Shown here piece by piece: positions 1-9,139 of a stretch of DNA of 64,000 nt; position 1 is the first letter of the stretch, and each line of letters opens with the position of its first letter. The translations under genes and the position numbers were made by a program. Under the pieces are notes generated by a model. That model saw only the letters and a list, made by a program, of their open reading frames with translations, did not search any database and was not told the DNA's origin. The stretch lies in assembly GCA_964405735.1 (NCBI GenBank), contig CAYOPD010000003.1, positions 42,007-106,006 of the forward strand. Direction: 5' to 3'. This DNA comes from JADJLQ01 sp964405735. GTDB lineage: Bacteria > Bacteroidota > Bacteroidia > Chitinophagales > Saprospiraceae.

Positions 1-191
1 TTTTTTACAGGCAGCGAACGAACCGCAGACTGGTCCGTGGTGTCCATGCAGATGGTATGGGTGATGCTATCCTGCAGAAATTCGACCCTTTTCATGTTGG
101 AGTCTACGCCGATGACTTCATGGCCCAGTTCGGTCAGTTTGATACTGAGTTCCGAACCGAAATTACCAAGGCCTAAAACGATAAATTTCAT
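1..191 (-). CDS. trkA: Trk/Ktr potassium uptake regulatory subunit, N-terminal fragment
   Basis: Only the first 63 or so codons lie in the window; the gene runs off the left edge. The ATG is at 189-191. The fragment starts MKFIVLGLGNFG, the glycine-rich loop of an RCK/TrkA-N Rossmann fold, followed by an acidic residue at the end of the second strand (GVDSN), which is typical of NAD-binding. The family is a cytoplasmic gating ring that binds nucleotides and opens the TrkH/KtrB pore. It follows trkH on the same strand after 13 bases, so the two are very likely one operon. The family call is firm; whether it has one or two RCK units cannot be seen. Confidence 0.85.
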   Translation of the reverse strand, partial: MKFIVLGLGNFGSELSIKLTELGHEVIGVDSNMKRVEFLQDSITHTICMDTTDQSAVRSLPVK

Positions 192-204
192 AGAAGTACA
201 TTAA

Positions 205-2001
205 TCAGGTGATAAAAAGGTCCTCTTTTGGATACCGGTATTGTTTTTCACGTTCTTTTCTAAAAAGCTGGATAAGTCCGATCAGGATGGTTAAAAAACC
301 AACCCGGCCGATAAACATGGTAAAAATCAAAACGATCTTGCTGAAATCCGAAAGATAAGGAGTAATCCCCATGCTCAGACCAACCGTTCCAAGGGCGGAA
401 AAGGCTTCAAAACCAATTTTCAGCAAATCGAATTTTCCTCCGTCATTGAGGATGATCAGGGTTATGCTCATCCCTACGGCAATCAGGGAGAGGCTGATGA
501 CGGCAAAGGCTTTCTGTATGGAATAGGCCGGGATTTCCCTCCTGCCCAGTTCCGTCCTTTCTTTACCGAGGATCTGGTTGATAAAATTGAGGGTAGCCAC
601 GGCAAATACACTGGTCTTGATCCCGCCTGCCGTACTTCCCGGCGAACCTCCGATCCACATCAGCAGGAAATAAATCATCAGGGTGGGTATGGTCACTTCA
701 GCAATATTGACCACATTAAATCCGGCGGTCCTGGGCGTCACGGAGCCGAAAAAACTCTCCACCAGTTTTCCAAATAAGGTCGGGTGGTCCCGAAGCGTAT
801 TATGATACTCAAAAATGTAAAACAAGAGCATACCGGCAACCAGCAAAACCAGGGTGGTAACTACCACGATGCGGGTATTGAGGGTAATGATCTGCGGTTT
901 AAACCGGTAGGGCTTGTGCTGAATGAACAAACAATATGCCTGAAGAACTTTTTCCCGGAAGTACTGAAGGACGTTTAATAAAATGCTGAAACCGATCCCG
1001 CCGAAAATGATCAGAATGGCAATCACCATATGGAGCCCGTAAGCATACCGGACACTTTCATGATACAGGTTGTCGTTGCCCAGGGTGGAAAACCCCGCAT
1101 TGCAAAAAGCGCTGATGGAATGGAAAATGGAGAAAAAAGCATGTTCTCCAAGGGATGAAAAAATATTGGAATCAACCACAAAGAAAATAATCAGGCCACC
1201 CACCAGTTCGATGATCAGGGTAATGACCACAATGCGCACCAGGGCCTTGAGGGCGTCCGCCAGGTTCTGCACGTTGAGCATATTCTGGATGAGCATCTGG
1301 TTTTGAAAGGTGGTGGATCCGCTGAAAATAAGGCCAAAGAGATTGGTAAAGGTCAAAATGCCCAGCCCGCCGATCTGTATCAAAAACAAAATGACCCACT
1401 TGCCGAACAGGCTAAAGTCGGTCGCGGTATCGAGGACTACCAACCCGGTCACACAGACTGCCGATGTGGAAGTAAAAAGGGCATCCACATAACTGATCGG
1501 CCGGGTAGTAGCGGAAGGCAGCATCAGGAGTAGGCTTCCCACCAGGATAAAAAACAAAAAACTGACCAACAACAAAAAAGGAGCGTTGACCGCCGATTTT
1601 TTAAGAGAAAAGAGGCGGGTGGAAACTTCTTCCAGGAAAAGAAAAATAAAAATGCAATGGTAGATAAAAACATTGGCGGTGAGGGTTGCCGTCACATGGA
1701 TCCCTGAAAGGATACGGTGGAAAAAAAACTCGCCGACGATAGCCAGGAGCATCAGGACGAGGACAAAGGTCTGGCCTGCATACCACCGGACTTGCAATTG
1801 CCTGGTCTTCCAGCTTAAAGACATCCGGAATGCAAGCAAACCAAACGCCACCAGGTTCATTGCAGGAAACCACCGGCTGTAAAGTCCGTGGGTGGTCTGG
1901 GAGAATCCCGAATTGATGATCACCATCAAAACAGCAAAGGCGGATACCAGGATCAGGCCGTCCTCGAGGTATTTACGACTTGCAGGTCTCCCGCTGGGCA
2001 T
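205..2001 (-). CDS. trkH: TrkH/KtrB-family potassium transporter, membrane subunit
   Basis: A 598-residue polytopic inner-membrane protein that conducts K+ (or Na+/K+) into the cell. The four selectivity-filter glycines of the family can be seen in order: CVTGLVV near residue 185, FCNAGFS, PRTAGFN and LGTVGLS. About 130 residues with several membrane segments come before the first pore loop, so the protein is longer than the 450-480 residues of KtrB; extended versions of this kind are, as far as I know, common in Bacteroidota. The ATG at 1999-2001 is the first good start. The trkA-type regulator follows after 13 bases. The methyltransferase upstream is divergent across a 121-base AT-rich gap. 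Confidence 0.92.
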   Translation of the reverse strand: MPSGRPASRKYLEDGLILVSAFAVLMVIINSGFSQTTHGLYSRWFPAMNLVAFGLLAFRMSLSWKTRQLQVRWYAGQTFVLVLMLLAIVGEFFFHRILSGIHVTATLTANVFIYHCIFIFLFLEEVSTRLFSLKKSAVNAPFLLLVSFLFFILVGSLLLMLPSATTRPISYVDALFTSTSAVCVTGLVVLDTATDFSLFGKWVILFLIQIGGLGILTFTNLFGLIFSGSTTFQNQMLIQNMLNVQNLADALKALVRIVVITLIIELVGGLIIFFVVDSNIFSSLGEHAFFSIFHSISAFCNAGFSTLGNDNLYHESVRYAYGLHMVIAILIIFGGIGFSILLNVLQYFREKVLQAYCLFIQHKPYRFKPQIITLNTRIVVVTTLVLLVAGMLLFYIFEYHNTLRDHPTLFGKLVESFFGSVTPRTAGFNVVNIAEVTIPTLMIYFLLMWIGGSPGSTAGGIKTSVFAVATLNFINQILGKERTELGRREIPAYSIQKAFAVISLSLIAVGMSITLIILNDGGKFDLLKIGFEAFSALGTVGLSMGITPYLSDFSKIVLIFTMFIGRVGFLTILIGLIQLFRKEREKQYRYPKEDLFIT

Positions 2002-2122
2002 ATCGGTTTGGATGAATGCAAGAAGGGTGGCTATCTAAAGCACAAAGGATCACAAAAGTGAAGGATAGAAGCTTGCAAATGTCAGTATTTTAATAGATAT
2101 TTAAGAATTATTTTTAATAAGC

Positions 2123-2920
2123 GTGGGTGTGGTGGAAAAAGCTAATTATATACACGGGGTATCTCCCGATGAGCAGGCGCGTCTCCAATTGCTCAATGAA
2201 CTGACGAATCAATCCTTCCTTGATTTTTTACAACTCAATGGTTATGAAGAGGTGCTGGAATTGGGTTCCGGCCTGGGCATTCTTTGCGCCCAGGTAGCCC
2301 GGCTGTTACACCGGGGCAGGGCGGTTGGCATTGAATTGTCCAAAACCCAATTGGGTAAAGCCCCGCGGTTCCCTTCCAACCTGGAATTTGTCATGGGCGA
2401 CGTGCATGAATTGCCTTTTGACGATGCTTCTTTCGACGTGGTCTATGGAAGGTATATCCTCGAACACATCAGCAATCCTCCCGGTGCGCTCAAAGAAGCC
2501 TACCGGGTGCTTCGGCCAAACGGTAAAATCTATTTTCAGGAAAACAGCATCCTGTGGATGGAGTTTTACCCTTCCTGTCCTCATTTTATGCATGCCTGGA
2601 AGAAATTTGCCCAATTACAGAATTTCCTGGGCGGTGATGCCATGATCGGGATTAAACTTTTCGACCGGTTGAAAAAAGCGGGTTTCAGAAACCTGGAAAT
2701 TTCCCTGGCCCCCGAATTACATACCGCCGACTCACCGCATTTTAAATCCTGGATAGCCAATCTCATCGGTAATCTAAGAAGCGCCGAGAAAAAATTGCTG
2801 GAAAAACAATTTCTCAATGCTTCTGAATTCCTGCACGCCGTCAATGAATTGGAAGAATTTATGGTTCATCCCCAGGCATCCACCTATTTTGCCTGGAACC
2901 GGATCTCCGGTGTAAAATAA
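2123..2920 (+). CDS. Class I SAM-dependent methyltransferase
   Basis: 265 residues with a GTG start at 2123; two more GTG codons follow at once, so the start is uncertain by a few residues. The SAM-binding motif I is LELGSGLG near residue 46, followed by the acidic residue after strand 2 (VGIELS), a motif like GDVHELPFDDASFD and the post-motif HISNPPGALKEAYRVLRPNG, which together define the Methyltransf_11/UbiE-like fold. The substrate cannot be told from the sequence. It ends eight bases before the convergent murB and stands alone as a transcription unit, divergent from trkH. Confidence 0.8.
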   Translation: MGVVEKANYIHGVSPDEQARLQLLNELTNQSFLDFLQLNGYEEVLELGSGLGILCAQVARLLHRGRAVGIELSKTQLGKAPRFPSNLEFVMGDVHELPFDDASFDVVYGRYILEHISNPPGALKEAYRVLRPNGKIYFQENSILWMEFYPSCPHFMHAWKKFAQLQNFLGGDAMIGIKLFDRLKKAGFRNLEISLAPELHTADSPHFKSWIANLIGNLRSAEKKLLEKQFLNASEFLHAVNELEEFMVHPQASTYFAWNRISGVK

Positions 2921-2928
2921 AGACCGTC

Positions 2929-3936
2929 CTACCAGATATTGATTTCGGGTTCCAGCAGGATCCCGAATTTTTGCCGTACATCCTCCTGCACGGTTTGGGC
3001 AAAATCCCGGATCTCAGCCCCGGTAGCCCCACCGAGGTTGACAATGACCAGGGCCTGTTTTTCGTAACAGCCCACCCTGCCTGTCTTTCTGCCTTTCCAA
3101 CCCGCCTGATCGATAAGCCACCCTGCAGGTACTTTTACCAGTCCCGGCTGAAAGCTATAATGCGGAGCATCCGGTTTAATGGACTGGAGCTTCTGATAAT
3201 TTGCTTCAGTAAGCACCGGGTTTTTAAAAAAAGAACCGGCATTGCCCAAACGGGCCGGATCGGGCAACTTATTCTGCCTGATTTCAATGACCGCCCGGTG
3301 CACATCCATTATACCGGGATGCTCGATGTGCTGTTCGAAAAGTTTTTTTTCCACATCGGCATACCGGGTATTGACCTGCGGATGTTTGTCCAATTGCAAG
3401 GTCACACTGAGAATAAAAAACCTGTTTTTATACCCGGCCTCCTTGAATATGCTGTGCCGGTAGCCAAACCGGCATTCTTCTTTTTGAAAAACCGAGATCG
3501 ATCCGGCCACCAGATCAAGGGCTTCGACATGCAGCACGACGTCTTTAATCTCTACCCCGTAGGCGCCGATGTTTTGCATGGGAGCAGCCCCCACGGTACC
3601 GGGAATCAGGGAAAGGTTTTCAACACCCCCCCAACCCCTTGCCACCGCCCATTGGACAAACTGGTGCCAATTTTCACCCCCGTTTACCCTGACTCTTGCA
3701 GATCCGGCATCCTCCCCGATGACGGATATGCCTTTCATTTCATTTTTAATGACCAGGACATCCAGGTCCCGGGTAATCAGGATATTGCTTCCCCCCCCCA
3801 GGATCAGTGGTCTTTCAAACCGGCGGGCCAGGGCCAGGAATTCTTCAGGGGCCCTCACGGTGGCAAAATATCTTGCCCTTTGATCCACTCCGAAGGTATT
3901 GCATGAAGCCAAAGAATAGTTTTCCAGTATCTCCAT
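2929..3936 (-). CDS. murB: UDP-N-acetylenolpyruvoylglucosamine reductase
   Basis: 335 residues, the size of type I (E. coli-like) MurB. The enzyme uses NADPH and FAD to reduce UDP-GlcNAc-enolpyruvate to UDP-MurNAc, the second committed step of peptidoglycan synthesis, in the cytoplasm. The FAD-binding stretch LILGGGSNILI is near residue 44, the loop IPGTVGAAPMQNIGAYG near 111, the tyrosine-containing GYRHSIFK near 158, and the proton-donor serine in GNAGSFFKNP near 232. It lies eight bases downstream of the MsbA-like exporter, suggesting one transcript. It is well outside the dcw operon at 10-22.8 kb. Confidence 0.96.
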   Translation of the reverse strand: MEILENYSLASCNTFGVDQRARYFATVRAPEEFLALARRFERPLILGGGSNILITRDLDVLVIKNEMKGISVIGEDAGSARVRVNGGENWHQFVQWAVARGWGGVENLSLIPGTVGAAPMQNIGAYGVEIKDVVLHVEALDLVAGSISVFQKEECRFGYRHSIFKEAGYKNRFFILSVTLQLDKHPQVNTRYADVEKKLFEQHIEHPGIMDVHRAVIEIRQNKLPDPARLGNAGSFFKNPVLTEANYQKLQSIKPDAPHYSFQPGLVKVPAGWLIDQAGWKGRKTGRVGCYEKQALVIVNLGGATGAEIRDFAQTVQEDVRQKFGILLEPEINIW

Positions 3937-3944
3937 AGCTGGTT

Positions 3945-5786
3945 TTAGACCCGGGTTTCTTCCGGCTTGACCAATTCCTTATTACCCTCAAACTGCAGTC
4001 TGGCCAGGTTGCTGTAAGCCCCGTTGGGGATGGCCGACAGGTCCTCATGGGTTCCTTGTTCGACGATTTTCCCATTTTCAAGCACGTAAATACAATCAAC
4101 ATCCCGAATGGTGGAGAGCCGATGTGCAATGATGATGGAAGTGCGTCCTTCCATCAGGACCTTCAAAGCATCCTGGACCACTTTTTCGGATTCCGCATCA
4201 AGGGCCGAGGTGGCTTCGTCGAGGATGAGGATGGTGGGGTTTCTCAATACGGCACGGGCAATGGCAATCCTTTGTTTTTGTCCGCCCGACAATTTAATAC
4301 CCCTTTCACCTACGATGGTTTCAAATTTTTCCGGAAAACCATTGATAAAATCCCAGCAGTTGGATTTGCGGGCCGCCATCATCAATTCTTCCTCCGAAGC
4401 GCCCGGCTTTCCATACAATATATTTTCCCGAATGGTGCCACCAAACAAAAGCACTTCCTGGGGCACAATGCCAAAATGCCTACGGTATGCAGAGATTTCA
4501 TAGTCTTTATAATCTTTGTTACCCACCAGGATCTGTCCTCCCTTGATCTCATAAAAACGCAGCAGGACCTGGGCGATGGTGGATTTGCCCACCCCGCTCG
4601 ATCCTACAAAAGCGATCTTTTGACCTGCTCCAATGGTGAAGGAAATCCCTTTCAGGACATCAATATCCAGCCTGCTGGGATAAGCGAATTCCACCTTGTC
4701 AAACCGGATACTGGCTTCCATGGGCACCTCGACCGGGCTGGTCGCCTGGTCCATATTGATTTCAGCTTCTTTGCCCAGGATTTCTTTTATTCGTTCGGTA
4801 CCGCCAATCACAGAGACCAATTGGGTGTAAAAGGATCCAAGGCTGGCGATGGCCACTCCAATGGTAGCGGTAAACGTAAAGACATTAAGCAGATCACCAG
4901 GGCTCATGGAGCCATTTTGTACATATTTCGCGCCCAGCCAGATCACAAAAAACAAAGCGCCGAATAATGCAATGATGATATAGGTTCCAAACAAAGCCCG
5001 GTATTTCGACAACCGGAGTGCAACGCCCACCAGGCTGGTAATTTTTTTTTCATAGCGGTGATATTCGTAGGGTTCGTTGGTGAATGACTTTACGGTATAG
5101 ATGGCCTGAAGGGTCTCGTCCACAATAACATTGGTATTGGCCAGTTCCTCCTGTCTTTTTTTAGATTCCTTCCGGATAAAACGGCCGAAAAACATGGCCC
5201 CGAATACGATCACCGGAAATACGGCAAGCATGATCACGGACAAACGTGGCGTAGAAACCAGGAGGAAAAGAATGCCCCCGATGAGGATGATCACCTGGCG
5301 AATGAATTCCGCAAGCGTGATGGAAAAAGCGGCATACAACTGGTCCACATCACTGGCCAGGCGGCTGCTGATCTCCCCTACCCTTGCTTTTTCGTAAAAT
5401 GGAAAGGGCAGGGTCACCAGTTTATGATAAAGGTCTTTCCGCAGGTCCGCAGTGCCCTTTTCACTAACCACGGCAAACAACATGACCCGGAAATAAGATA
5501 TGACGCCCTGGATGACGAGGTAAACAAACAACAACAAGCCCATTTGCGTCAGGCTGAATTTCCAGGCAGATTTCCCGAGGGCGATGTCCAGCATCTCCCC
5601 GCTCAGCGGGAGCAAGGCCATAAATAACAGACTGGAAAGGGCCAGCAGGACCAGGCCACCGATGAACTGCCATCGGTAGGGTCTGATGTATTTAAAAACA
5701 TAAAGGGATTCTTGGAGCCGGGCCCAGTTCATCCTGGGTTTGGATTCCGGCAGTCCCGTTTTTTCTGATTTGTCCGATTCTGCCAT
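3945..5786 (-). CDS. ABC transporter, fused permease and ATPase, MsbA/lipid A exporter type
   Basis: 613 residues from the ATG at 5786 (MAESDKSEKTG); a TTG further upstream is unlikely because it overlaps the -7 box. An ABC_membrane domain with six membrane segments covers about residues 30-330, followed by one nucleotide-binding domain: Walker A GSSGVGKST, signature LSGGQKQRIAIARA, Walker B ILILDEATSALD and the switch histidine in IIAHRLS. Such half-transporters work as homodimers and export lipids, lipid A core or drugs; the substrate here is inferred from family and envelope neighbours only. murB follows after eight bases. Confidence 0.88.
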   Translation of the reverse strand: MAESDKSEKTGLPESKPRMNWARLQESLYVFKYIRPYRWQFIGGLVLLALSSLLFMALLPLSGEMLDIALGKSAWKFSLTQMGLLLFVYLVIQGVISYFRVMLFAVVSEKGTADLRKDLYHKLVTLPFPFYEKARVGEISSRLASDVDQLYAAFSITLAEFIRQVIILIGGILFLLVSTPRLSVIMLAVFPVIVFGAMFFGRFIRKESKKRQEELANTNVIVDETLQAIYTVKSFTNEPYEYHRYEKKITSLVGVALRLSKYRALFGTYIIIALFGALFFVIWLGAKYVQNGSMSPGDLLNVFTFTATIGVAIASLGSFYTQLVSVIGGTERIKEILGKEAEINMDQATSPVEVPMEASIRFDKVEFAYPSRLDIDVLKGISFTIGAGQKIAFVGSSGVGKSTIAQVLLRFYEIKGGQILVGNKDYKDYEISAYRRHFGIVPQEVLLFGGTIRENILYGKPGASEEELMMAARKSNCWDFINGFPEKFETIVGERGIKLSGGQKQRIAIARAVLRNPTILILDEATSALDAESEKVVQDALKVLMEGRTSIIIAHRLSTIRDVDCIYVLENGKIVEQGTHEDLSAIPNGAYSNLARLQFEGNKELVKPEETRV

Positions 5787-5795
5787 AAAGCAGGG

Positions 5796-5803
5796 CAAAG
5801 GTA
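5796..5803 (-). promoter_or_regulatory. -7 promoter box (TACCTTTG) of the exporter-murB unit
   Basis: TACCTTTG on the minus strand matches the Bacteroidota -7 consensus TAnnTTTG. It ends only nine bases before the ATG at 5786, so the transcript would have almost no leader. I see no clear TTTG at the -33 distance. Confidence 0.45.
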
Positions 5804-5871
5804 GGAATTAAGCCCCCGCCCATTTGAAATAAAATAATTCAAGACCCCGTTACCCATTGAAGCGATCGGAT

Positions 5872-7653
5872 ATGGGTAAAACATTTAAACATCTCATGGC
5901 CCTCTTGTTGTTTCCCTGGATGTTATCCGGGGCTACGTATTATGTATCGCCTCGGGGAAACGATAACAATTCGGGATTGAGTCCGGCAAGCGCCTTCCGC
6001 ACCCTTCAGAAATCGGCTAACACCGTCATTGCCGGGGATTCCGTACTCGTCGCGGACAGCACCTATGCCGGTTTTGACATCCGGACTTCAGGCACAGCAG
6101 CCAATCCAATCGTTTTTCTTGCCATGACCGGCCAGGTGATTATAAACCGGCGAAATTCCGTCACTGCAGACGGGATCAATATTGAAGAGGCGGACTGGAT
6201 CGAGATCAGGGGTTTCAGGGTAGTTAACCAACCCAGGGCAGGCATCCGGGCGGTGAATGCCGATCATATTACCATCCGGTACAATACCTGCCTCAACAAT
6301 TTCAAATGGGGCATTTTCACCGGATTTACTAATGACTTCCTCGCTGAGTACAATGAATGCGCAAATTCGGTGGACGAACACGGCATTTACGTGTCCAACA
6401 GCAGCGACCGGGCCATCGTGAGATACAATGTATCACACCATAACCGGGCTGCAGGCCTTCATTTCAACGGGGATATCAGCCAGGGCGGGGACGGCATCAA
6501 TCATGATCCGCAGGTTTATGGCAACATCCTCTACCGCAATGGATTGGGTGGCGGCGCCGCCATCAATATGGACGGGAATCAAAACGCCCTGATCTATAAC
6601 AACCTCTTGTATGATAATTATGCAACCGGCATCGCCTTATACCAGATAGACGGAGGCGGCCCCTCTACCAATGCCAAAATCTATCACAACACGATAGTCC
6701 AGGATCCTTCAGCCCGCTGGTGCATCCTGTTGACGGACGGCGCTTCCGGCGCCACGCTACGCAACAATATTCTGATCAACCGGCACTCTTTCCGCGGGGT
6801 CATCAACATTGATCCGGTTTCCCGCAGCGGTTTCAGCAGCAATTACAATGTAATGACCAATTGGTTTACCCTGAATGATGGCAATTCCAGACTGGATTCT
6901 GCGGCCTGGAAAGCCCTGGGTTACGATCTCAATTCTTTCTTTTCTGCAAGTTTATCCAATCTTTTCGTAAACTATGCCGGTGCTGACCTGCATCTTGCTC
7001 CCGGAGCCAAAGCCATAAACTTCGGCGTCGCTCCGCTTTCACCGGCCATACTGACCGATCTTACCGGCAATTCAAGATCCACAGGAGGCGCTCCCGATGC
7101 GGGCGCTTATGAGTCATTATCAGGAGCCCTGCCCTTATACTGGACCCAGGCTTCTATACGAAGGAAGGCCAAATTCGTTGAAATAAGAGGTACCCTGGAG
7201 ACTGATGAGGAGATTGAAAAAATATCCCTTGAAAAATGGAATGAGTTGGCCGGAGTCTTTGAGCCCCGCGACTCCCAGACGCCTTCATTTTCATCCGGGA
7301 GCCTGAGCATCGTTTTCAAAGTTCCTGCATCAGGTGGAAAGCATATATACCGTCTGGTTGCAGAAAGCTTCTCCGGGAAGAATATTCCATCCCGGGACCT
7401 GCTGATTCAGCTTCCCTATGAAGATTGGTCGGTGTTTCCCAATCCATCTTCCGGTTTAATTTTCCTCAGGCTCGACGAACCGGATGTAAAATCCCTGGTC
7501 ATCCGGGATGCCACCGGCAGGGTGATACGGACGATTGGATTGTGCGGGGAGCCTGTATGCATACACGACCTGCCACCAGGGCAATATCTGCTCACCCTGA
7601 TGCAAGGCATCATTCCTCAAGGGCAAAAATGGATTCTGAAAACCGGGGATTAA
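5872..7653 (+). CDS. Secreted right-handed beta-helix protein with T9SS sorting domain
   Basis: 593 residues from the ATG at 5872 (MGKTFKHLMALLLF), which gives a clean signal peptide ending near SGA-TYYVSP. The opening YYVSPRGNDNNSGLSPASAF is the DUF1565 start common to bacterial parallel beta-helix proteins. Repeats rich in N and I/V (for example YNNLLYDNYATG) follow to about residue 420 and would form the helix. The last 75 residues (WSVFPNPSSGLIFLRL to the stop) are a type A T9SS C-terminal domain, so the protein is exported by Sec and then secreted or anchored at the cell surface by type IX secretion. The fold suggests binding or cleavage of polysaccharide, but no catalytic set is recognised. 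Confidence 0.85.
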   Translation: MGKTFKHLMALLLFPWMLSGATYYVSPRGNDNNSGLSPASAFRTLQKSANTVIAGDSVLVADSTYAGFDIRTSGTAANPIVFLAMTGQVIINRRNSVTADGINIEEADWIEIRGFRVVNQPRAGIRAVNADHITIRYNTCLNNFKWGIFTGFTNDFLAEYNECANSVDEHGIYVSNSSDRAIVRYNVSHHNRAAGLHFNGDISQGGDGINHDPQVYGNILYRNGLGGGAAINMDGNQNALIYNNLLYDNYATGIALYQIDGGGPSTNAKIYHNTIVQDPSARWCILLTDGASGATLRNNILINRHSFRGVINIDPVSRSGFSSNYNVMTNWFTLNDGNSRLDSAAWKALGYDLNSFFSASLSNLFVNYAGADLHLAPGAKAINFGVAPLSPAILTDLTGNSRSTGGAPDAGAYESLSGALPLYWTQASIRRKAKFVEIRGTLETDEEIEKISLEKWNELAGVFEPRDSQTPSFSSGSLSIVFKVPASGGKHIYRLVAESFSGKNIPSRDLLIQLPYEDWSVFPNPSSGLIFLRLDEPDVKSLVIRDATGRVIRTIGLCGEPVCIHDLPPGQYLLTLMQGIIPQGQKWILKTGD

Positions 7654-7695
7654 ACCAACGGATTACAAGTCCGGTATTTTTCAGAACTTTCAGGC

Positions 7696-8274
7696 TTGTC
7701 GTTTTATGCATACGTGGAATGGGCGGCGGCCCTTGCCGGCCTGATGAATGTGTATTTGCTGACCAGGCAAAGCATCCTGGCCTGGCCCGCAGGATTGTTG
7801 AGTGTCTTCCTCTATATTTTTATTTTTTACCACAACCGGCTGTATTCCGATGTGATCCTCCACACCGTTTATGTGATCCTGAATATCTATGGCTGGTATC
7901 ACTGGTCTCATCCTACGCACGACGGTAAAGCATTGCCGGTGACCAGGTTCAGCATGGGGCAAAATGCCTTGGTGGCCCTGGGCATCCTTGCAGCTGCCCT
8001 GGCCTGGGGTTCCTTTATGAAAAACAATACCGGGGCGGATTACGCCTATCCGGACGCCTTCATCCTGGCAGCCAGCCTGACCGCACAATACCTGATGACC
8101 CTCAAAAAACTTGAAAATTGGATATGGTGGATCCTGGTGGATATCATCGCCATCGTCATCTATTCTCAGAAAAAGCTGGTGGTGACTGCCATTTTATATT
8201 CACTATATCTGTTCCTTTGTATCCTTGGGTTCAGCGCCTGGTACAGATCGAAAAAATTAACTACATTAAATTAA
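7696..8274 (+). CDS. pnuC: PnuC-family nicotinamide riboside (vitamin) transporter
   Basis: 192 residues with about seven membrane segments. The family signatures WPAGLLSVFLYIFIFY and NIYGWYHW are in the first half and NWIWWILVDI near residue 140. PnuC proteins are facilitated-diffusion channels for nicotinamide riboside or, in relatives, thiamine or riboflavin; the substrate is trapped by a kinase. The best start is TTG at 7696, because no ATG lies upstream in frame and the first membrane segment begins soon after. The gap to the gene before is only 42 bases, too short for a riboswitch. The lipase-like hydrolase follows after seven bases. Confidence 0.9.
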   Translation: MSFYAYVEWAAALAGLMNVYLLTRQSILAWPAGLLSVFLYIFIFYHNRLYSDVILHTVYVILNIYGWYHWSHPTHDGKALPVTRFSMGQNALVALGILAAALAWGSFMKNNTGADYAYPDAFILAASLTAQYLMTLKKLENWIWWILVDIIAIVIYSQKKLVVTAILYSLYLFLCILGFSAWYRSKKLTTLN

Positions 8275-8281
8275 AATTCTG

Positions 8282-9139
8282 ATGGCCTTTCTGGAATCCA
8301 TATACAGTACCCGGAGCGGAAAAAAAACTTATGTAGCCGAATATCCCATTCAGACAAGGCCTTCCGGACTCGTGATCCTGGTACACGGCCTGGGTGAGCA
8401 TATTCGACGGTATGATGAACAGTTTCAATATTTCAATGTCAGGGGATATGCCTGCCTGGCTGCCGACCTTGCCGGCCATGGCAGATCGGATGGCCGGCGG
8501 GGTCTTTGGTCCACCATGGACGAACAATATGCCGTGATTGATCATCTGATCACGATAGCCAGGGACAAATACCAGGACATACCCTGGATATTGTATGGTC
8601 ACTCTATGGGTGCCACGATTGCCGCCAGGTATATGCAACTCAGGCATACCGCCATCCGGGCTGCAATGCTCACAGGCATACCGGTGAAGACCCCAAAGGA
8701 TATGCCCAGGTTTATAGTCCGGGCCATTCTGGCTTCCCCGGCCTGGATAAAAAACATCACCATTAAAAACGGCTTGAATATTCAGTCCTTATGCGGGGAT
8801 CCCCAGGTAGTCGAAAAATATCTCGCCGATCCACTGGTCCATGACCGGGTCAGCCTGGGAGCTGGCGCCACCATTTTGGACAATGCATACCTTTTGCTCC
8901 ATACTCCCTGGACTCCGCCATACCCGGTGCTGGTCATGCATGGCGAACTGGACAAAATAAGTTATGCCGAAGGCAGCACCCTTTTAAAATCCTTCTGGAA
9001 GAAAAACACAGACCTCAAGATCTGGCCGGGAATGATGCATGAAATCCACCATGAAACCGAAAAACAGAAGGTCTGGGACCACATGCTTTGCTGGCTGGAT
9101 GATCTTCCAGGGAAAAAACCCGATAACCAGCTTTCATGA
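8282..9139 (+). CDS. Alpha/beta hydrolase, monoacylglycerol lipase type
   Basis: 285 residues of the Hydrolase_4 (serine aminopeptidase S33/monoacylglycerol lipase) family. The oxyanion motif is VHGLGEH near residue 34, the nucleophile elbow GHSMG with Ser108, the acid is in HGELDKIS and the histidine in GMMHEIHHE near the C terminus. The triad is therefore complete. There is no signal peptide, so it probably acts on monoacylglycerol or lysophospholipid in the cytoplasm. It overlaps the ion-channel gene by four bases (ATGA), so the two are translationally coupled. Confidence 0.87.
   Translation: MAFLESIYSTRSGKKTYVAEYPIQTRPSGLVILVHGLGEHIRRYDEQFQYFNVRGYACLAADLAGHGRSDGRRGLWSTMDEQYAVIDHLITIARDKYQDIPWILYGHSMGATIAARYMQLRHTAIRAAMLTGIPVKTPKDMPRFIVRAILASPAWIKNITIKNGLNIQSLCGDPQVVEKYLADPLVHDRVSLGAGATILDNAYLLLHTPWTPPYPVLVMHGELDKISYAEGSTLLKSFWKKNTDLKIWPGMMHEIHHETEKQKVWDHMLCWLDDLPGKKPDNQLS

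Noticed and set aside
7654..7695. Riboswitch upstream of pnuC
   Set aside because: The gap is 42 bases, too short for any known vitamin riboswitch.
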